From JAUWGC01 sp963753055 (lineage in GTDB: Bacteria; Bacteroidota; Bacteroidia; Bacteroidales; B18-G4), in assembly GCA_963753055.1 (NCBI GenBank), contig CAVWAP010000009.1, positions 434,001-498,000 of the forward strand: a DNA stretch of 64,000 nucleotides, written 5' to 3'. This document shows positions 25,594-34,498 of the stretch, in pieces (within the stretch, counting starts at the first letter, position 1; the number at the start of each line of letters is the position of its first letter). Both the position numbers and the translations under genes were made by a program. The notes beneath the pieces are model-generated. The model saw only the letters and a list, made by a program, of their open reading frames with translations. It searched no databases and had not been told where the DNA came from.

Positions 25594-27817
25594 TGACCAG
25601 TTTTCTTGAGAGCAGATGCTTACCTGCTTTTAGTTGATAGAAATAAACGCCTTCTGCCAGGTTTCCTTTTGATACAATCGCTTTATTAAGACCTGCTGGC
25701 ATCAATTCATCTTTTAAGACTATCATCGCTCTTCCTGAAATATCATATACTGCAAGGTATACATGGGAGCTTTCCGGAAGGTTGAATGTGATGGTAGCAG
25801 TCTCCGTGAAAGGATTAGGATAGTTGCTTATCCAGATCTTGCCCTCTTCCGCCAGTTCTTCCATTGCTGTTGACATCGATGTAAAATGCACTCCATCCAG
25901 CCAAATCTCAAAACCATACTCCCAGGTATCTGCATGCACAGCTACATAGCTGATATCATCAAAAGACACATCACCAACCTCGGTCCTTGAATAGTTAGGG
26001 TTGCCACCTCCTGCCAGTGGAATCTTTACTTCCCGCCAGATGCCTGATGCATTATTTAATATATTGGAAGACGCTTCATAGCGATAGTAGCCGCCACAAT
26101 TATTTCCTACCCTGACATGATAAAACTGAAAACCATATCCGGTATTATTGGCAGTCTTCAGCCAGAATTTAAGTGTATCCTGCTCTGTCAGTGTCCATGA
26201 AACGATTGTATCTCCGGCAGGCCAGTACTGCAAACCAAGATCCCAGCCATTGCCCGTCTCACAAAAAACAGATGCTTCCCCTACCTTCTTATCAATGTAA
26301 TCCCAGCTTACCGTTGTCGCAATTGCTGAATCCCACCACCAGCATGCCTCCGGATAAGCGAACCAAAACGACGGCACCTCTGCCATGTCATCAACAAGGT
26401 CAGTTTTTATTATGGGTGTGTTGCCATAGGTGAAAGGATGCCAATCTACCTCCCCTTTTGAAGGATCATCGTTCTTATCGAATATATTGCATTCGATAAA
26501 ATCCTCATCCAGGGCAAAAAAGGTATTTTCCTGAGCATAAAGGTTTGTAGCAGACTGGTTCTCTATATGATAGAAGCAGGTATTATAAAAAAGGTTCTGG
26601 CTTAATGTGTCGTCTGATATATCACCTATAAGCTTTATCCCATGGTTATTATATTGGAGATTATTGTTTTTAAGTATCGTATGTTCAGTATTGTCAGAAT
26701 GAATAACCAGTTCATTCCCGGTAAAATGATTCCCTGTGATTAAATAATCATGAGAAAACTGGTCCTGGTAAGGGGAAATGCCATCACCTTCCCACAGCTC
26801 AACCCCAATTGGATTTTCCCTGATATCATTATTCGAAATAGTATTGTTAAACCCCCGGTCTATTGCAATCCCTGAGTGCTGATTACCAATGATTTCATTA
26901 CTATCTACAATCGTATTGAAGGAATAGCCTAACCACAAGCCATAATGACTGTAATTGCAATTATTCTTAAAAAAAACATTACCATCGGCAAATGTTGCCT
27001 CAATCGCATTGTGAGGTGAATGAGAGCACTCATTGAAGCGAAAAATATTGTTGTTTGGAATAGTTGAATACTGGTATTGTCCCAGGAAAATACCATCGCC
27101 TGAATAGGATAAATCATTGTGCTCAACCAGGTTTTCATTGCTGACCAAAACCAGCAAGGCAGCGCAGTCGCTTGGATTGGTAAAAGGCCGGTTGACATGG
27201 GAGCAATTGTTATGGTGGATGTTACAATGGTCTGTCCAGTACATCCTGATCCCAAAGGATGTGTTCCATGAAAAGTTATTCTCCCATAATTGAATTGTAT
27301 CGCAATAGTAAAGTGCCACACCATCATTTTGAAAGCGCATATCGTTTTCGTAAACCTCAGCATAGTTGGTTTCATACATCATCACACCTCCACCCAGGGC
27401 CTGTTGGTAATTGGTCCATATGCTGATCCAACCCGATGAGTCAACTTTATTATGTGAGAAATCATTATGGTGGATCATGATTGAATCGCAATTAGTAATA
27501 TAGACGGCATAATAAAACAGGCTGGCTGATTCAAAATTCCTTATTTCTATGTCCCTGGAGTTATCAATCCTGATCAGATAACCTGTAGTATCAATGCCAT
27601 CAGCATTAACACCGGACCCATCGATGATAATGTTATGCTGTCCATTGATCCTGATCAAACCATCCCCACCTGCATCATTTATTGAGTAGTTGCCCGGGTT
27701 GATCACAATAAAGGAATTGCTGGATATATCCATATCGTCTGCTAAATCCATATAAGTTTGTGCTCCAGCTAAAACACAAATCAATAAACCGAAAGAGAGG
27801 AGTATCGCTTTTTTCAT
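25586..27817 (-). CDS. Right-handed beta-helix T9SS protein
   Basis: 743 residues if started at ATG 27817, where the signal peptide begins (MKKAILLSFGLLICVLAGAQ); an upstream in-frame ATG at 27889 would put 24 extra residues before it and is rejected. Residues about 40-430 are parallel beta-helix repeats with many N-H/N-N ladders (NIHHNNCSHV, ENDMRFQNDGVALY, HSGIAIDRGFNNTI). A beta-sandwich module follows (SFWFAYPEACWWWDS to FEIWLDGVHFTSM), resembling carbohydrate-binding domains. It ends with a T9SS sorting domain (ISNYPNPFTETATI, LLSRKLVIN). Likely a secreted polysaccharide lyase-, epimerase- or binding-type protein; no catalytic triad can be named. Confidence 0.82.
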   Translation of the reverse strand: MKKAILLSFGLLICVLAGAQTYMDLADDMDISSNSFIVINPGNYSINDAGGDGLIRINGQHNIIIDGSGVNADGIDTTGYLIRIDNSRDIEIRNFESASLFYYAVYITNCDSIMIHHNDFSHNKVDSSGWISIWTNYQQALGGGVMMYETNYAEVYENDMRFQNDGVALYYCDTIQLWENNFSWNTSFGIRMYWTDHCNIHHNNCSHVNRPFTNPSDCAALLVLVSNENLVEHNDLSYSGDGIFLGQYQYSTIPNNNIFRFNECSHSPHNAIEATFADGNVFFKNNCNYSHYGLWLGYSFNTIVDSNEIIGNQHSGIAIDRGFNNTISNNDIRENPIGVELWEGDGISPYQDQFSHDYLITGNHFTGNELVIHSDNTEHTILKNNNLQYNNHGIKLIGDISDDTLSQNLFYNTCFYHIENQSATNLYAQENTFFALDEDFIECNIFDKNDDPSKGEVDWHPFTYGNTPIIKTDLVDDMAEVPSFWFAYPEACWWWDSAIATTVSWDYIDKKVGEASVFCETGNGWDLGLQYWPAGDTIVSWTLTEQDTLKFWLKTANNTGYGFQFYHVRVGNNCGGYYRYEASSNILNNASGIWREVKIPLAGGGNPNYSRTEVGDVSFDDISYVAVHADTWEYGFEIWLDGVHFTSMSTAMEELAEEGKIWISNYPNPFTETATITFNLPESSHVYLAVYDISGRAMIVLKDELMPAGLNKAIVSKGNLAEGVYFYQLKAGKHLLSRKLVIN

Positions 27818-27875
27818 AACATATGATATTAAATTGTTAATTTGCAAACTGTAAGATACTAAATCTTTAAGGAAA

Positions 27876-28769
27876 ATGAGCCGGTACATCTGCCTGTTAT
27901 TATTGTTTGTTGCAGTTTCCTGTGAGAACCAGTCATCTGATGATCAGGCAGCTGTTTCTACAGGACCGGAAAAGGGGGCTTTGGTGATTGCAGGTGGAAG
28001 CCTGACAGATACTGCTATCTTTCACAAGTTCATGGAACTTGCAGGTGGCCCTGATGCTCCGGTTGTAATCCTCACCACAGCCCGGAGAGACGAGGTATTG
28101 AACGATACTTCATTCTTAATGACGCAAACGCAGAGGTTCCATGCATATGGGTTTAATAATTTTACTTTTTTACATACCCGAAGTCGTGAAAAAGCCAATT
28201 CAGATTCTTTCGTAAAGATAATTCAGGAGGCCAGTGGTGTTTGGATCTTAGGGGGACGGCAATGGCGCCTGGCAGATTCATACCTGGGGACTAAAACGAT
28301 GCAGGGGTTAAGCACATTATTGGATCGTGGAGGTGTTATCGGGGGAAGCTCTGCAGGAGCAACTATTCTTGGATCTTACCTGGTCAGGGGGGATACAAAG
28401 ACAAATACGATTATGATGGGAGATCATGAAGAAGGCTTTGGATTCCTTTCCAATACTGCTATTGATCAGCATTTGCTGACACTTAACCGGCAATTTGATT
28501 TATTCGAGGTGATTGAAAAGCACCCACACCTGCTTGGTATCGGTCTGGATGAAAACACTGCTATCGTGGTCCGGGGCAATGAATTCCAGGTATATGGGCA
28601 GAGCTATGTTGCCATTTATGATGGGACCTTTATCCGTGAAGTCAGGGATAAAGCGGATTGGTCAGAAAGTAGCATTGAGCAGACAAAATTACAGGATAAC
28701 AGCAGGCAATTCTATTTTCTGAAGCCTGGAGACAGATACGATTTGGTAAACCGAACAGTACTTCCATGA
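27876..28769 (+). CDS. Cyanophycinase-family (S51) serine hydrolase, lipoprotein
   Basis: 297 residues with lipobox AVSC. The S51 fold is shown by GALVIAGGSLTD, SGVWILGGRQWRLAD, the nucleophile elbow GGVIGGSSAGATILG (S159) and AIDQHLLTLNRQFDLF with the catalytic His. Cyanophycinases hydrolyse cyanophycin (Asp-Arg polymer) to beta-Asp-Arg dipeptides; Bacteroidota members may be exo-acting peptidases on isoaspartyl substrates. The lipid anchor implies degradation of external polymer. The downstream SDR overlaps it by 4 bases (ATGA), so the two are coupled. It is divergent from the beta-helix gene across 58 bases. Confidence 0.88.
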   Translation: MSRYICLLLLFVAVSCENQSSDDQAAVSTGPEKGALVIAGGSLTDTAIFHKFMELAGGPDAPVVILTTARRDEVLNDTSFLMTQTQRFHAYGFNNFTFLHTRSREKANSDSFVKIIQEASGVWILGGRQWRLADSYLGTKTMQGLSTLLDRGGVIGGSSAGATILGSYLVRGDTKTNTIMMGDHEEGFGFLSNTAIDQHLLTLNRQFDLFEVIEKHPHLLGIGLDENTAIVVRGNEFQVYGQSYVAIYDGTFIREVRDKADWSESSIEQTKLQDNSRQFYFLKPGDRYDLVNRTVLP

Positions 28770-29566
28770 ATGAAAAGAACACTGCATTAATAACAGGCGC
28801 AGGCAGTGGCCTTGGCAAGGCCCTTGCAGAAATATATGCCGAAAACGGCTTCCGGGTTTTTGCAGGCGATATCCTGTTCCCTGATGATAACACGCATCCT
28901 AATGTTCAAAGGTTAAACCTGGATATTACAAGTACTGGCGATATCTTAAATGCCCTTCAGCTGATTAGCCAGAAAACTGATAAGTTGGATATATTGATCA
29001 ACAACGCAGGTATTGCTGATAACTTTCCACTGTCTGAAACAGATCCTGAGCTGGTCATGAACATGATTAACGTAAACTCAATGGGCACCCTGAGGATGGT
29101 ACATCATTTCTTACACCTCCTGTTAAAGGCCAAAGGCAGGATCATCACCATCAGCAGTGATAGTATCGCCATTCCTGGCGCTTTTCAACCTTACCAGGTG
29201 ACCAAGATTGCATTGGAGGGCCTCCATAAAACCCTTCGCCAGGAGCTGATGATCAAAGGTGTAAAAATGATCTCTATACGTCCCGGTGCCATCAATACAC
29301 CCCTGCTGTTGAAGGTTAAAGAATTAGGCCCTCATGATTATTTAATATTTAAAAAAGAATTCGATAAATTTAGAATAATTGCACCCAGATATATTGGAAA
29401 AACCCTGGAGCCCGGGGTGGTGGCAAAACGAATATATAACATATCAAGGAAAAACAGGCCCGGATATGTATATCGTATCAACCATGATCCCTTGAGAAAA
29501 ATTATTGCAATCCTTCCTGAGCGCTTAAGGGATCACCTGGTTAAAATACGCCTGACTAAAATGTAG
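28766..29566 (+). CDS. Short-chain dehydrogenase/reductase
   Basis: 266 residues. The Rossmann nucleotide-binding motif TGAGSGLG is near residue 10, NNAG near 90, and the catalytic Ser (ISSDS) and YxxxK (YQVTK) near 135-150, followed by RPGAINTPLL. It is a classical NAD(P)-dependent SDR. The C-terminal tail (RINHDPLRKIIAILPERL) resembles SDRs acting on lipid or steroid-like substrates, but the substrate is not readable. It is translationally coupled to the cyanophycinase gene by an ATGA overlap. Confidence 0.88.
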   Translation: MNEKNTALITGAGSGLGKALAEIYAENGFRVFAGDILFPDDNTHPNVQRLNLDITSTGDILNALQLISQKTDKLDILINNAGIADNFPLSETDPELVMNMINVNSMGTLRMVHHFLHLLLKAKGRIITISSDSIAIPGAFQPYQVTKIALEGLHKTLRQELMIKGVKMISIRPGAINTPLLLKVKELGPHDYLIFKKEFDKFRIIAPRYIGKTLEPGVVAKRIYNISRKNRPGYVYRINHDPLRKIIAILPERLRDHLVKIRLTKM

Positions 29567-29603
29567 TCATTTTTCATTGAATGGGATAGTGTGCTTATCA
29601 GCA

Positions 29604-30185
29604 TTAGAAAAACAAGAAATATCTTGGAGCATTTTTCTTGTAATCAAGATATGCTTTCCCGTAATTTACTTCACATAATCTCTCTTCAGCCAATACTATC
29701 CCGTGTTGCAAAATGGCAAATATGATGGTCAGTAGAATGAGCAACCATGATAAAGATGCAATGCCTACTCCCAGAAATGCTATGGATGTAAAAAAATAAA
29801 ATGGATTTCTTGATATTCTGAAGACTCCGGATGTAACCAGCTGGCCCTGTGGAACCGAAAAAAAACTGAAATAAGTTGCTAGTAAACCTGCTAATGCCAT
29901 AAAATAGATGAATGCCCCTGCATAAAATCCATTTGTCCCTAATTTCAAAGGCAATACAATTGAATATAGTACTGTAAGGTAAAATACGGCCATTGTATAG
30001 TCTATTAGTTTTTTCTCTGCTTTATTATATTCCTCTAAAGTACCGGCTCTTTTGAACTCTCTTTTCCCAATAATCCACCGAAAAATAACCGGCAATAACA
30101 GAATTACAAAGGTTCCAATCCAGGCGTTAAGAAAGCCAACCTTGAATTCAGGTACGATGGAAATAAGTATATTATAATCAAGCAT
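29604..30185 (-). CDS. ICMT/PEMT-like integral membrane methyltransferase
   Basis: 193 residues from ATG 30185; a longer reading from 30269 exists, but a TATTTTTG promoter-like box lies within it. Four to five membrane segments precede the C-terminal signature FRISRNPFYFFTS...EERLCEVNYGKAYLDY, matching isoprenylcysteine carboxyl methyltransferase and phospholipid methyltransferase families, where RNPxY and EExxL bind S-adenosylmethionine. The natural substrate in bacteria is usually unknown. It converges with the SDR gene and diverges from the MarR-GNAT gene. Confidence 0.72.
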   Translation of the reverse strand: MLDYNILISIVPEFKVGFLNAWIGTFVILLLPVIFRWIIGKREFKRAGTLEEYNKAEKKLIDYTMAVFYLTVLYSIVLPLKLGTNGFYAGAFIYFMALAGLLATYFSFFSVPQGQLVTSGVFRISRNPFYFFTSIAFLGVGIASLSWLLILLTIIFAILQHGIVLAEERLCEVNYGKAYLDYKKNAPRYFLFF

Positions 30186-30246
30186 TAAACAACGTAGTAT
30201 TGGTAACAAACAATGTCCGTAGCCGAACAAACTGTTCATATTTGCA

Positions 30247-30280
30247 CAAAAATATCTCTTTTTTCTCATACACCACCAAA
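30247..30280 (-). promoter_or_regulatory. Candidate promoter for the ICMT-like gene (TTTG, 22 bp, TATTTTTG)
   Basis: On the minus strand TTTG (30277-30280) precedes TATTTTTG (30247-30254) by 22 bases, slightly longer than ideal. Transcription would start near 30240, giving about 55 bases of leader before ATG 30185. This supports the shorter start. Confidence 0.4.
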
Positions 30281-30308
30281 TTTAATGGCCTGATTATTTG
30301 ATTCTTAA

Positions 30309-30316
30309 TAATTTTG
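30309..30316 (+). promoter_or_regulatory. Candidate -7 box (TAATTTTG) for the MarR-GNAT/S41 operon
   Basis: TAATTTTG fits TAnnTTTG and lies 43 bases before ATG 30360 in the divergent intergenic region. No clear -33 TTG. A MarR-type protein often binds its own promoter, so this 174-bp region is the first place to look for its operator. Confidence 0.4.
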
Positions 30317-30359
30317 GTATAATTTTAGCAAATAATACGTAAGCACTTACCTAAAAACA

Positions 30360-31328
30360 ATGTCATACATAAAAGAACTTGGCCAGAAGGCTTTCGGAAG
30401 CCGCTTGAAAAATCTGAGTGATACATTAATGCAAGATGTCCTGAAGGTTTATAAAGAAGTACATGTTGATTTCGAACCTCGATGGTTTACAATTTTCCAG
30501 TTACTGCTGGAAAAGAAAGCTGTACCCATCACGGAAATAGCTAAGGAACTTGAGCAGTCACACCCGGCTGTGGTTCAGGTGGTCAATGTACTTGAAAAGA
30601 AGAGGCTGGTTGTAGCTTCCAACGATCCGCAGGATCACCGCAAAAGGCTGATCAGTCTCAGTAAGAAAGGCATTGAACTTGCCCATGATCTCCAGGAGAC
30701 ATGGGATGATGTATTTGAGGCAACAGATGAATTACTGAAAGAGAGTGATCCGGAATTTCTTGAACATATTGCCCAACTTGAAAACGCTTATGCACACAAA
30801 AGTATGTATGCGCGGGTAAGAGATAAGATTAAGTCCAGAATGATCAGGGATATAAACTTCATCCCTTACCAGGGCATTTATCAGGAGGTATTCTCTGATT
30901 TGAACAGGGATTGGCTTGAAGAATTTCTCGATGTCACTCCATATGACAGTAAAGTGCTTGCGGACCCCCTCACAGAGATCATCAATAAATCAGGCTCAAT
31001 TCATATGGTAATGCACGGGAATGATATTATTGGAAGCCTTGCCATTCGCAAGGTTGACACTCATGCATGTGAGTTGCTAAAGTTTACCATTAAAAAGGAA
31101 TTTCGGGGCCTTGGCCTTGGAAAACATATGCTCTATTATGCTATCAAAATTGCAGAAGCACAGAATTATCAAAAGATGCTTCTTTTTACCCATGATAACC
31201 TAAAAACCGCAACTAATTTGTACAAACAAACCGGATTTCAGGACATTAAAGAATACATCGGTCTTTCAGAACCATCAGGCAGGTGCTCTATACTTATGGA
31301 ATTGAACATTAACCCTAAAAACATATAA
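30360..31328 (+). CDS. MarR-family regulator fused to GNAT acetyltransferase
   Basis: 322 residues. Residues about 1-145 form a MarR winged helix (FTIFQLLLEKKAVPITEIAK, QSHPAVVQVVNVLEKKRLV, DPQDHRKRLISLSKKG). Residues about 160-322 form a GNAT domain with the acetyl-CoA pyrophosphate loop in FRGLGLGKHMLYYAI. Bifunctional MarR/GNAT proteins are a recognised bacterial architecture; the acetylated target is not known. The S41 peptidase gene starts 2 bases after its stop, so the two share a transcript. Confidence 0.88.
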   Translation: MSYIKELGQKAFGSRLKNLSDTLMQDVLKVYKEVHVDFEPRWFTIFQLLLEKKAVPITEIAKELEQSHPAVVQVVNVLEKKRLVVASNDPQDHRKRLISLSKKGIELAHDLQETWDDVFEATDELLKESDPEFLEHIAQLENAYAHKSMYARVRDKIKSRMIRDINFIPYQGIYQEVFSDLNRDWLEEFLDVTPYDSKVLADPLTEIINKSGSIHMVMHGNDIIGSLAIRKVDTHACELLKFTIKKEFRGLGLGKHMLYYAIKIAEAQNYQKMLLFTHDNLKTATNLYKQTGFQDIKEYIGLSEPSGRCSILMELNINPKNI

Positions 31329-31330
31329 AA

Positions 31331-32668
31331 ATGAAAAGGAAATCTCTCATAATCACAATCCTGGCAGCCATCTTTATGGCATTTGGCCCTTGTGTTATAT
31401 CCCAGGAAACAGAAAAATCAGTTGATGTAGCAGAACAGGGACTGGTTATTGACAGCCTTGCTTATACTTTGGAAAAGAACTATGTCTTTGCTGATGTGGG
31501 CAAGAAAATGTCGGATATGCTTCTTGTTAATAAAAAAGATGGCAAGTATACTGATATTAAAGACCCGCAAGAATTTGCACGAACACTAACAGCTGATATG
31601 GAAGAGATTGCGCATGATGGGCATCTCCGTGTAGTATATGAACCTGAAATGATTGCCATGATAAAGAAGGCACGTGAAGAGGAAGACGATTCCGAACTGA
31701 AGGATCAGCTTCTCCGCGAGCTGAAAACAGTAAATTTTGGCTTCCAGGAAGTGAAGATCCTTCCCGGCAATATTGGTTACATAAACCTTACCCGCTTTGC
31801 TAACGCTTATTATGGTGGTGAAACAGCAATAGCAACCATGCAGTTTGTGGCCAACACCAATGCGCTCATTTTTGATCTCAGGCAAAACGGAGGTGGTTCA
31901 CCATCCATGATACAACTCATCACATCCTACCTGTATGATCAAGATGAAACAAAGCATATTAATTCTTTCTATTTCAGGCCAACGGATGAATACCAGCAGT
32001 TCTGGACCCTTCCTTTTGTTCCGGGTAAACAAATTCCAGATGTTGATGTATATGTACTGACCAGTAATCGTACATTTTCAGCAGCTGAGGAATTTACCTA
32101 CAACCTAAAGAACATGGAGCGCGCGACCATAATTGGAGAAACAACGGGCGGTGGAGCACATCCTATTGACAGGAAAATCCTGAATGACAATTTTGCCATG
32201 GGGCTGCCAAGCGGACGTGCTATCAACCCCATTACCGAAACAAACTGGGAAGGTGTTGGCATTGAACCACATATTCAAGTTCCTCAAATAGAAGCTTTTG
32301 ACAAAGCCTATTTAATGGCATTGAAAAAACTGCAGGAAAAAGAAGATGATCAGGAAATATTAGCATACTATCAATGGACAATAGAGGGATTAGAAGCCAA
32401 ATTTAACCCGGTCAGCTTAGATGCCAAACTATTAAAGTCATATACCGGAATATATGGCCCGAGGAAGATCAGCATGGAGGATGGTAAATTGATCTATCAG
32501 CGGGGTGAGGGTCCCAGGATGGAAATGATACCCATGAATGAAAACACCTTTTGGTTCACAGAGATTGATTATTTCAGGCTTGAAGTTATCACCGATAATG
32601 GAAAAGCAGTTGCCCTTGTGGGCCATTATGATAACGGACGTACCGACAGGAATGAAAAATCAAAATAA
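31331..32668 (+). CDS. S41-family C-terminal-processing-like peptidase, exported
   Basis: 445 residues with a signal peptide (cleavage near CVISQ). The N-terminal helical region is followed by the S41 core: GNIGYINLTRFANAYYGG, ALIFDLRQNGGGSPSMIQL and the catalytic Ser S250 in SNRTFSAAEEFTYNLK, then GETTGGGAHPID. There is no PDZ insertion, which fits the IRBP-like/tricorn-core subgroup of Bacteroidota S41 enzymes. The last 100 residues form a beta-rich tail (SYTGIYGPRKISMEDGKLIY). It should act in the periplasm. It is the last gene of its operon; a terminator hairpin follows immediately. Confidence 0.88.
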   Translation: MKRKSLIITILAAIFMAFGPCVISQETEKSVDVAEQGLVIDSLAYTLEKNYVFADVGKKMSDMLLVNKKDGKYTDIKDPQEFARTLTADMEEIAHDGHLRVVYEPEMIAMIKKAREEEDDSELKDQLLRELKTVNFGFQEVKILPGNIGYINLTRFANAYYGGETAIATMQFVANTNALIFDLRQNGGGSPSMIQLITSYLYDQDETKHINSFYFRPTDEYQQFWTLPFVPGKQIPDVDVYVLTSNRTFSAAEEFTYNLKNMERATIIGETTGGGAHPIDRKILNDNFAMGLPSGRAINPITETNWEGVGIEPHIQVPQIEAFDKAYLMALKKLQEKEDDQEILAYYQWTIEGLEAKFNPVSLDAKLLKSYTGIYGPRKISMEDGKLIYQRGEGPRMEMIPMNENTFWFTEIDYFRLEVITDNGKAVALVGHYDNGRTDRNEKSK

Positions 32669-32696
32669 GCCGGGTATCCTGGTCCGGCTTTTTTTT
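32668..32696 (+). terminator. Rho-independent terminator after the S41 peptidase
   Basis: AGCCGG and CCGGCT form a 6-bp stem around GTATCCTGGT, followed by eight T. It starts at the last base of the stop codon. Confidence 0.85.
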
Positions 32697-32706
32697 GATC
32701 AGGCCA

Positions 32707-33270
32707 TTATCTTGTTTTGCTGAATGCCTGAAATGAAAATACAAGTTTTATTTCAGGTTCATAACCTACAAATTCAGTAATCCCAATATCACGGACATCA
32801 AAATCAGCAGATCCTAAAAATTGCCTGAATCCTCCGCTGGTTTGCTTATAGTTCTTGACCAGAATATCAAAAATAAGATTAGCTGTCTGTCCATTAATAA
32901 TCAGCTCCAGTTCAACTTTATAAGCCTGGTCGGTGGCTTCATTGTATTGCATCTGTTCCACCGGCATTGTGCCCTTAATCTGAAAATAAGGTCGGTCGTC
33001 TCTTTCAATATTCTCAGGCAATTCATCATCAGTGAGTAATTGTATGTCTTTTTGCTGTACGCCACAATAAAATTCACCGGTAACATAATTCAGAAGTACA
33101 GATACTTCCCTGGTTGATTTATGAACCTGTTCTGTGTTACGGACAGCATAAATTTCAAATTGCTGATCTTTGACCACCACGTTGTTGGGATCACTCCAGT
33201 CCTGTACCTCCTGGCCAATAAAAATATTTGGTATTACCAGTAAACAGCAAGCAAGAATATATGTTTTCAT
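32707..33270 (-). CDS. Exported YceI-like protein (tentative)
   Basis: 187 residues with a signal peptide (MKTYILACCLLVIPNIFIGQ). Beta-rich, with VLLNYVTGEFYCGVQQKDIQ and YFQIKGTMPVEQ followed by YKVELELIINGQTANLIFDI, which is reminiscent of the YceI lipocalin-like barrel (core GTLTIHG.T strand pair). YceI proteins bind polyprenoid or amide lipids in the periplasm. The similarity is only a pattern impression. It leads a possible minus-strand group with the PagL-like and FadL-like genes, though transcription runs FadL, PagL, then this gene. Confidence 0.45.
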   Translation of the reverse strand: MKTYILACCLLVIPNIFIGQEVQDWSDPNNVVVKDQQFEIYAVRNTEQVHKSTREVSVLLNYVTGEFYCGVQQKDIQLLTDDELPENIERDDRPYFQIKGTMPVEQMQYNEATDQAYKVELELIINGQTANLIFDILVKNYKQTSGGFRQFLGSADFDVRDIGITEFVGYEPEIKLVFSFQAFSKTR

Positions 33271-33292
33271 ATGCTTTGTTATTTTTGATTTA

Positions 33293-34474
33293 TTACCATC
33301 TTAGTCTATATCCCAATGTCCATTCTATGAATTCTGCTTTTGAGAAATTAGACGCCCTGACAAAGATCCCGGCAAACATCCCTTCCCAAAAATTGTATTT
33401 CAGTCCGATCCGCTGATAAAATGCAGGCGGCTGACCTTCGATTTCCTTTCTAATAATATAATATCCTGGGTGAATCGCCAGGGATATCTTGTTCATTACC
33501 AGCTCATAAGATCCATATATTCCGATGCTTATCTTGTCTGTGAAGGGAACATCAATCGCCTCCGGGGTACCATTTGATACATCAATCTGGGCATTGGTTG
33601 ATCCATCATATACAAAATCAAGCCCAAGCCCAAATTTTGACTTATATGAGATCTGCCGAAGGATAGCACTTGATATCACACACACTCCAAAATTTTCATC
33701 CAGGTATTTATCACTCAGGCCTGTATTTGTAGTATCAACTTCAATCTGTTTTACGCCCAGTGCAAGTGAGCCATACCATTCCCACTCAGCCTCATATTTT
33801 GGAACTTCCTGCTTGTGATATTCAGGGATTCCCTGGTAGAACTTATATTTCAGCCCGATTCTTGGAGCGACCAGATTTATGCCAAAATTGGGTACAGCCG
33901 TAGCGCCATTCGAAAAATGTGTAAAACTAAAGCCTGCGGAAAGTTCCCATCTTTTTGCAAACATCCAGTTTATTGATACTCCGGCATCGATATATACTGT
34001 GTTGTGTGACCCAACGGCAATATTAAAAGGGTTTTCTTCAACATTGTAAGGTTTCCAGTTATAGGTCAGGCCAAAGCCAATATCATAATTGAATGTCCAT
34101 TTATTCCAGCGTTTAAAGGGCCCCGAAAAGAAAAGATATATGGCTGTGGGGTTACCTAGTTCATCAGTTTGCGGGAATTTAACCCAGTAAACTCCAACAC
34201 CGTAGGAGGGGTAGTTGTATAACTGCTGCCATAATTTCTTTCCATCAGTGTCCCAATTGCACTGGAATGATAATGCATGGAATTTATTAATTGGTTCCCC
34301 GGTTGAATTCTCTCCATTTAAAAAATCGTTGGTTCCCATCACCGAGCCGCCCTGGTAAAACGCTTTCAGGGAAATATTTCTCTTTTTTACTTTCGTGGAA
34401 TCGTCTTTTTGATCAGCATAGCCGGTATTTACCATCAAACAAATTAGTAAAAACAGAAAAATCATTTTTTTCAT
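33293..34474 (-). CDS. PagL-like lipid A deacylase / acyloxyacyl hydrolase family outer-membrane protein
   Basis: 393 residues with a signal peptide ending near GYA. Amphipathic strands fill the protein; around residues 184-200 FTHFSNGATAVPNFGIN reproduces the PagL active-site pattern F-H-S-N...PN-G, with candidate catalytic His and Ser. PagL removes the 3-O acyl chain of lipid A from within the outer membrane. The protein is more than twice as long as typical PagL (about 170 residues), so it has a second barrel-like region of unknown role (from about 230). It lies between the YceI-like and FadL-like genes with 22-24-bp spacers, indicating one operon. Confidence 0.7.
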   Translation of the reverse strand: MKKMIFLFLLICLMVNTGYADQKDDSTKVKKRNISLKAFYQGGSVMGTNDFLNGENSTGEPINKFHALSFQCNWDTDGKKLWQQLYNYPSYGVGVYWVKFPQTDELGNPTAIYLFFSGPFKRWNKWTFNYDIGFGLTYNWKPYNVEENPFNIAVGSHNTVYIDAGVSINWMFAKRWELSAGFSFTHFSNGATAVPNFGINLVAPRIGLKYKFYQGIPEYHKQEVPKYEAEWEWYGSLALGVKQIEVDTTNTGLSDKYLDENFGVCVISSAILRQISYKSKFGLGLDFVYDGSTNAQIDVSNGTPEAIDVPFTDKISIGIYGSYELVMNKISLAIHPGYYIIRKEIEGQPPAFYQRIGLKYNFWEGMFAGIFVRASNFSKAEFIEWTLGYRLRW

Positions 34475-34498
34475 TGTTAGAATTATTTTAATTTGATA

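Noticed and set aside
27818..27889. Longer start of the beta-helix gene
   Set aside because: The signal peptide begins at ATG 27817; the extension would precede it and overlaps the divergent cyanophycinase start.
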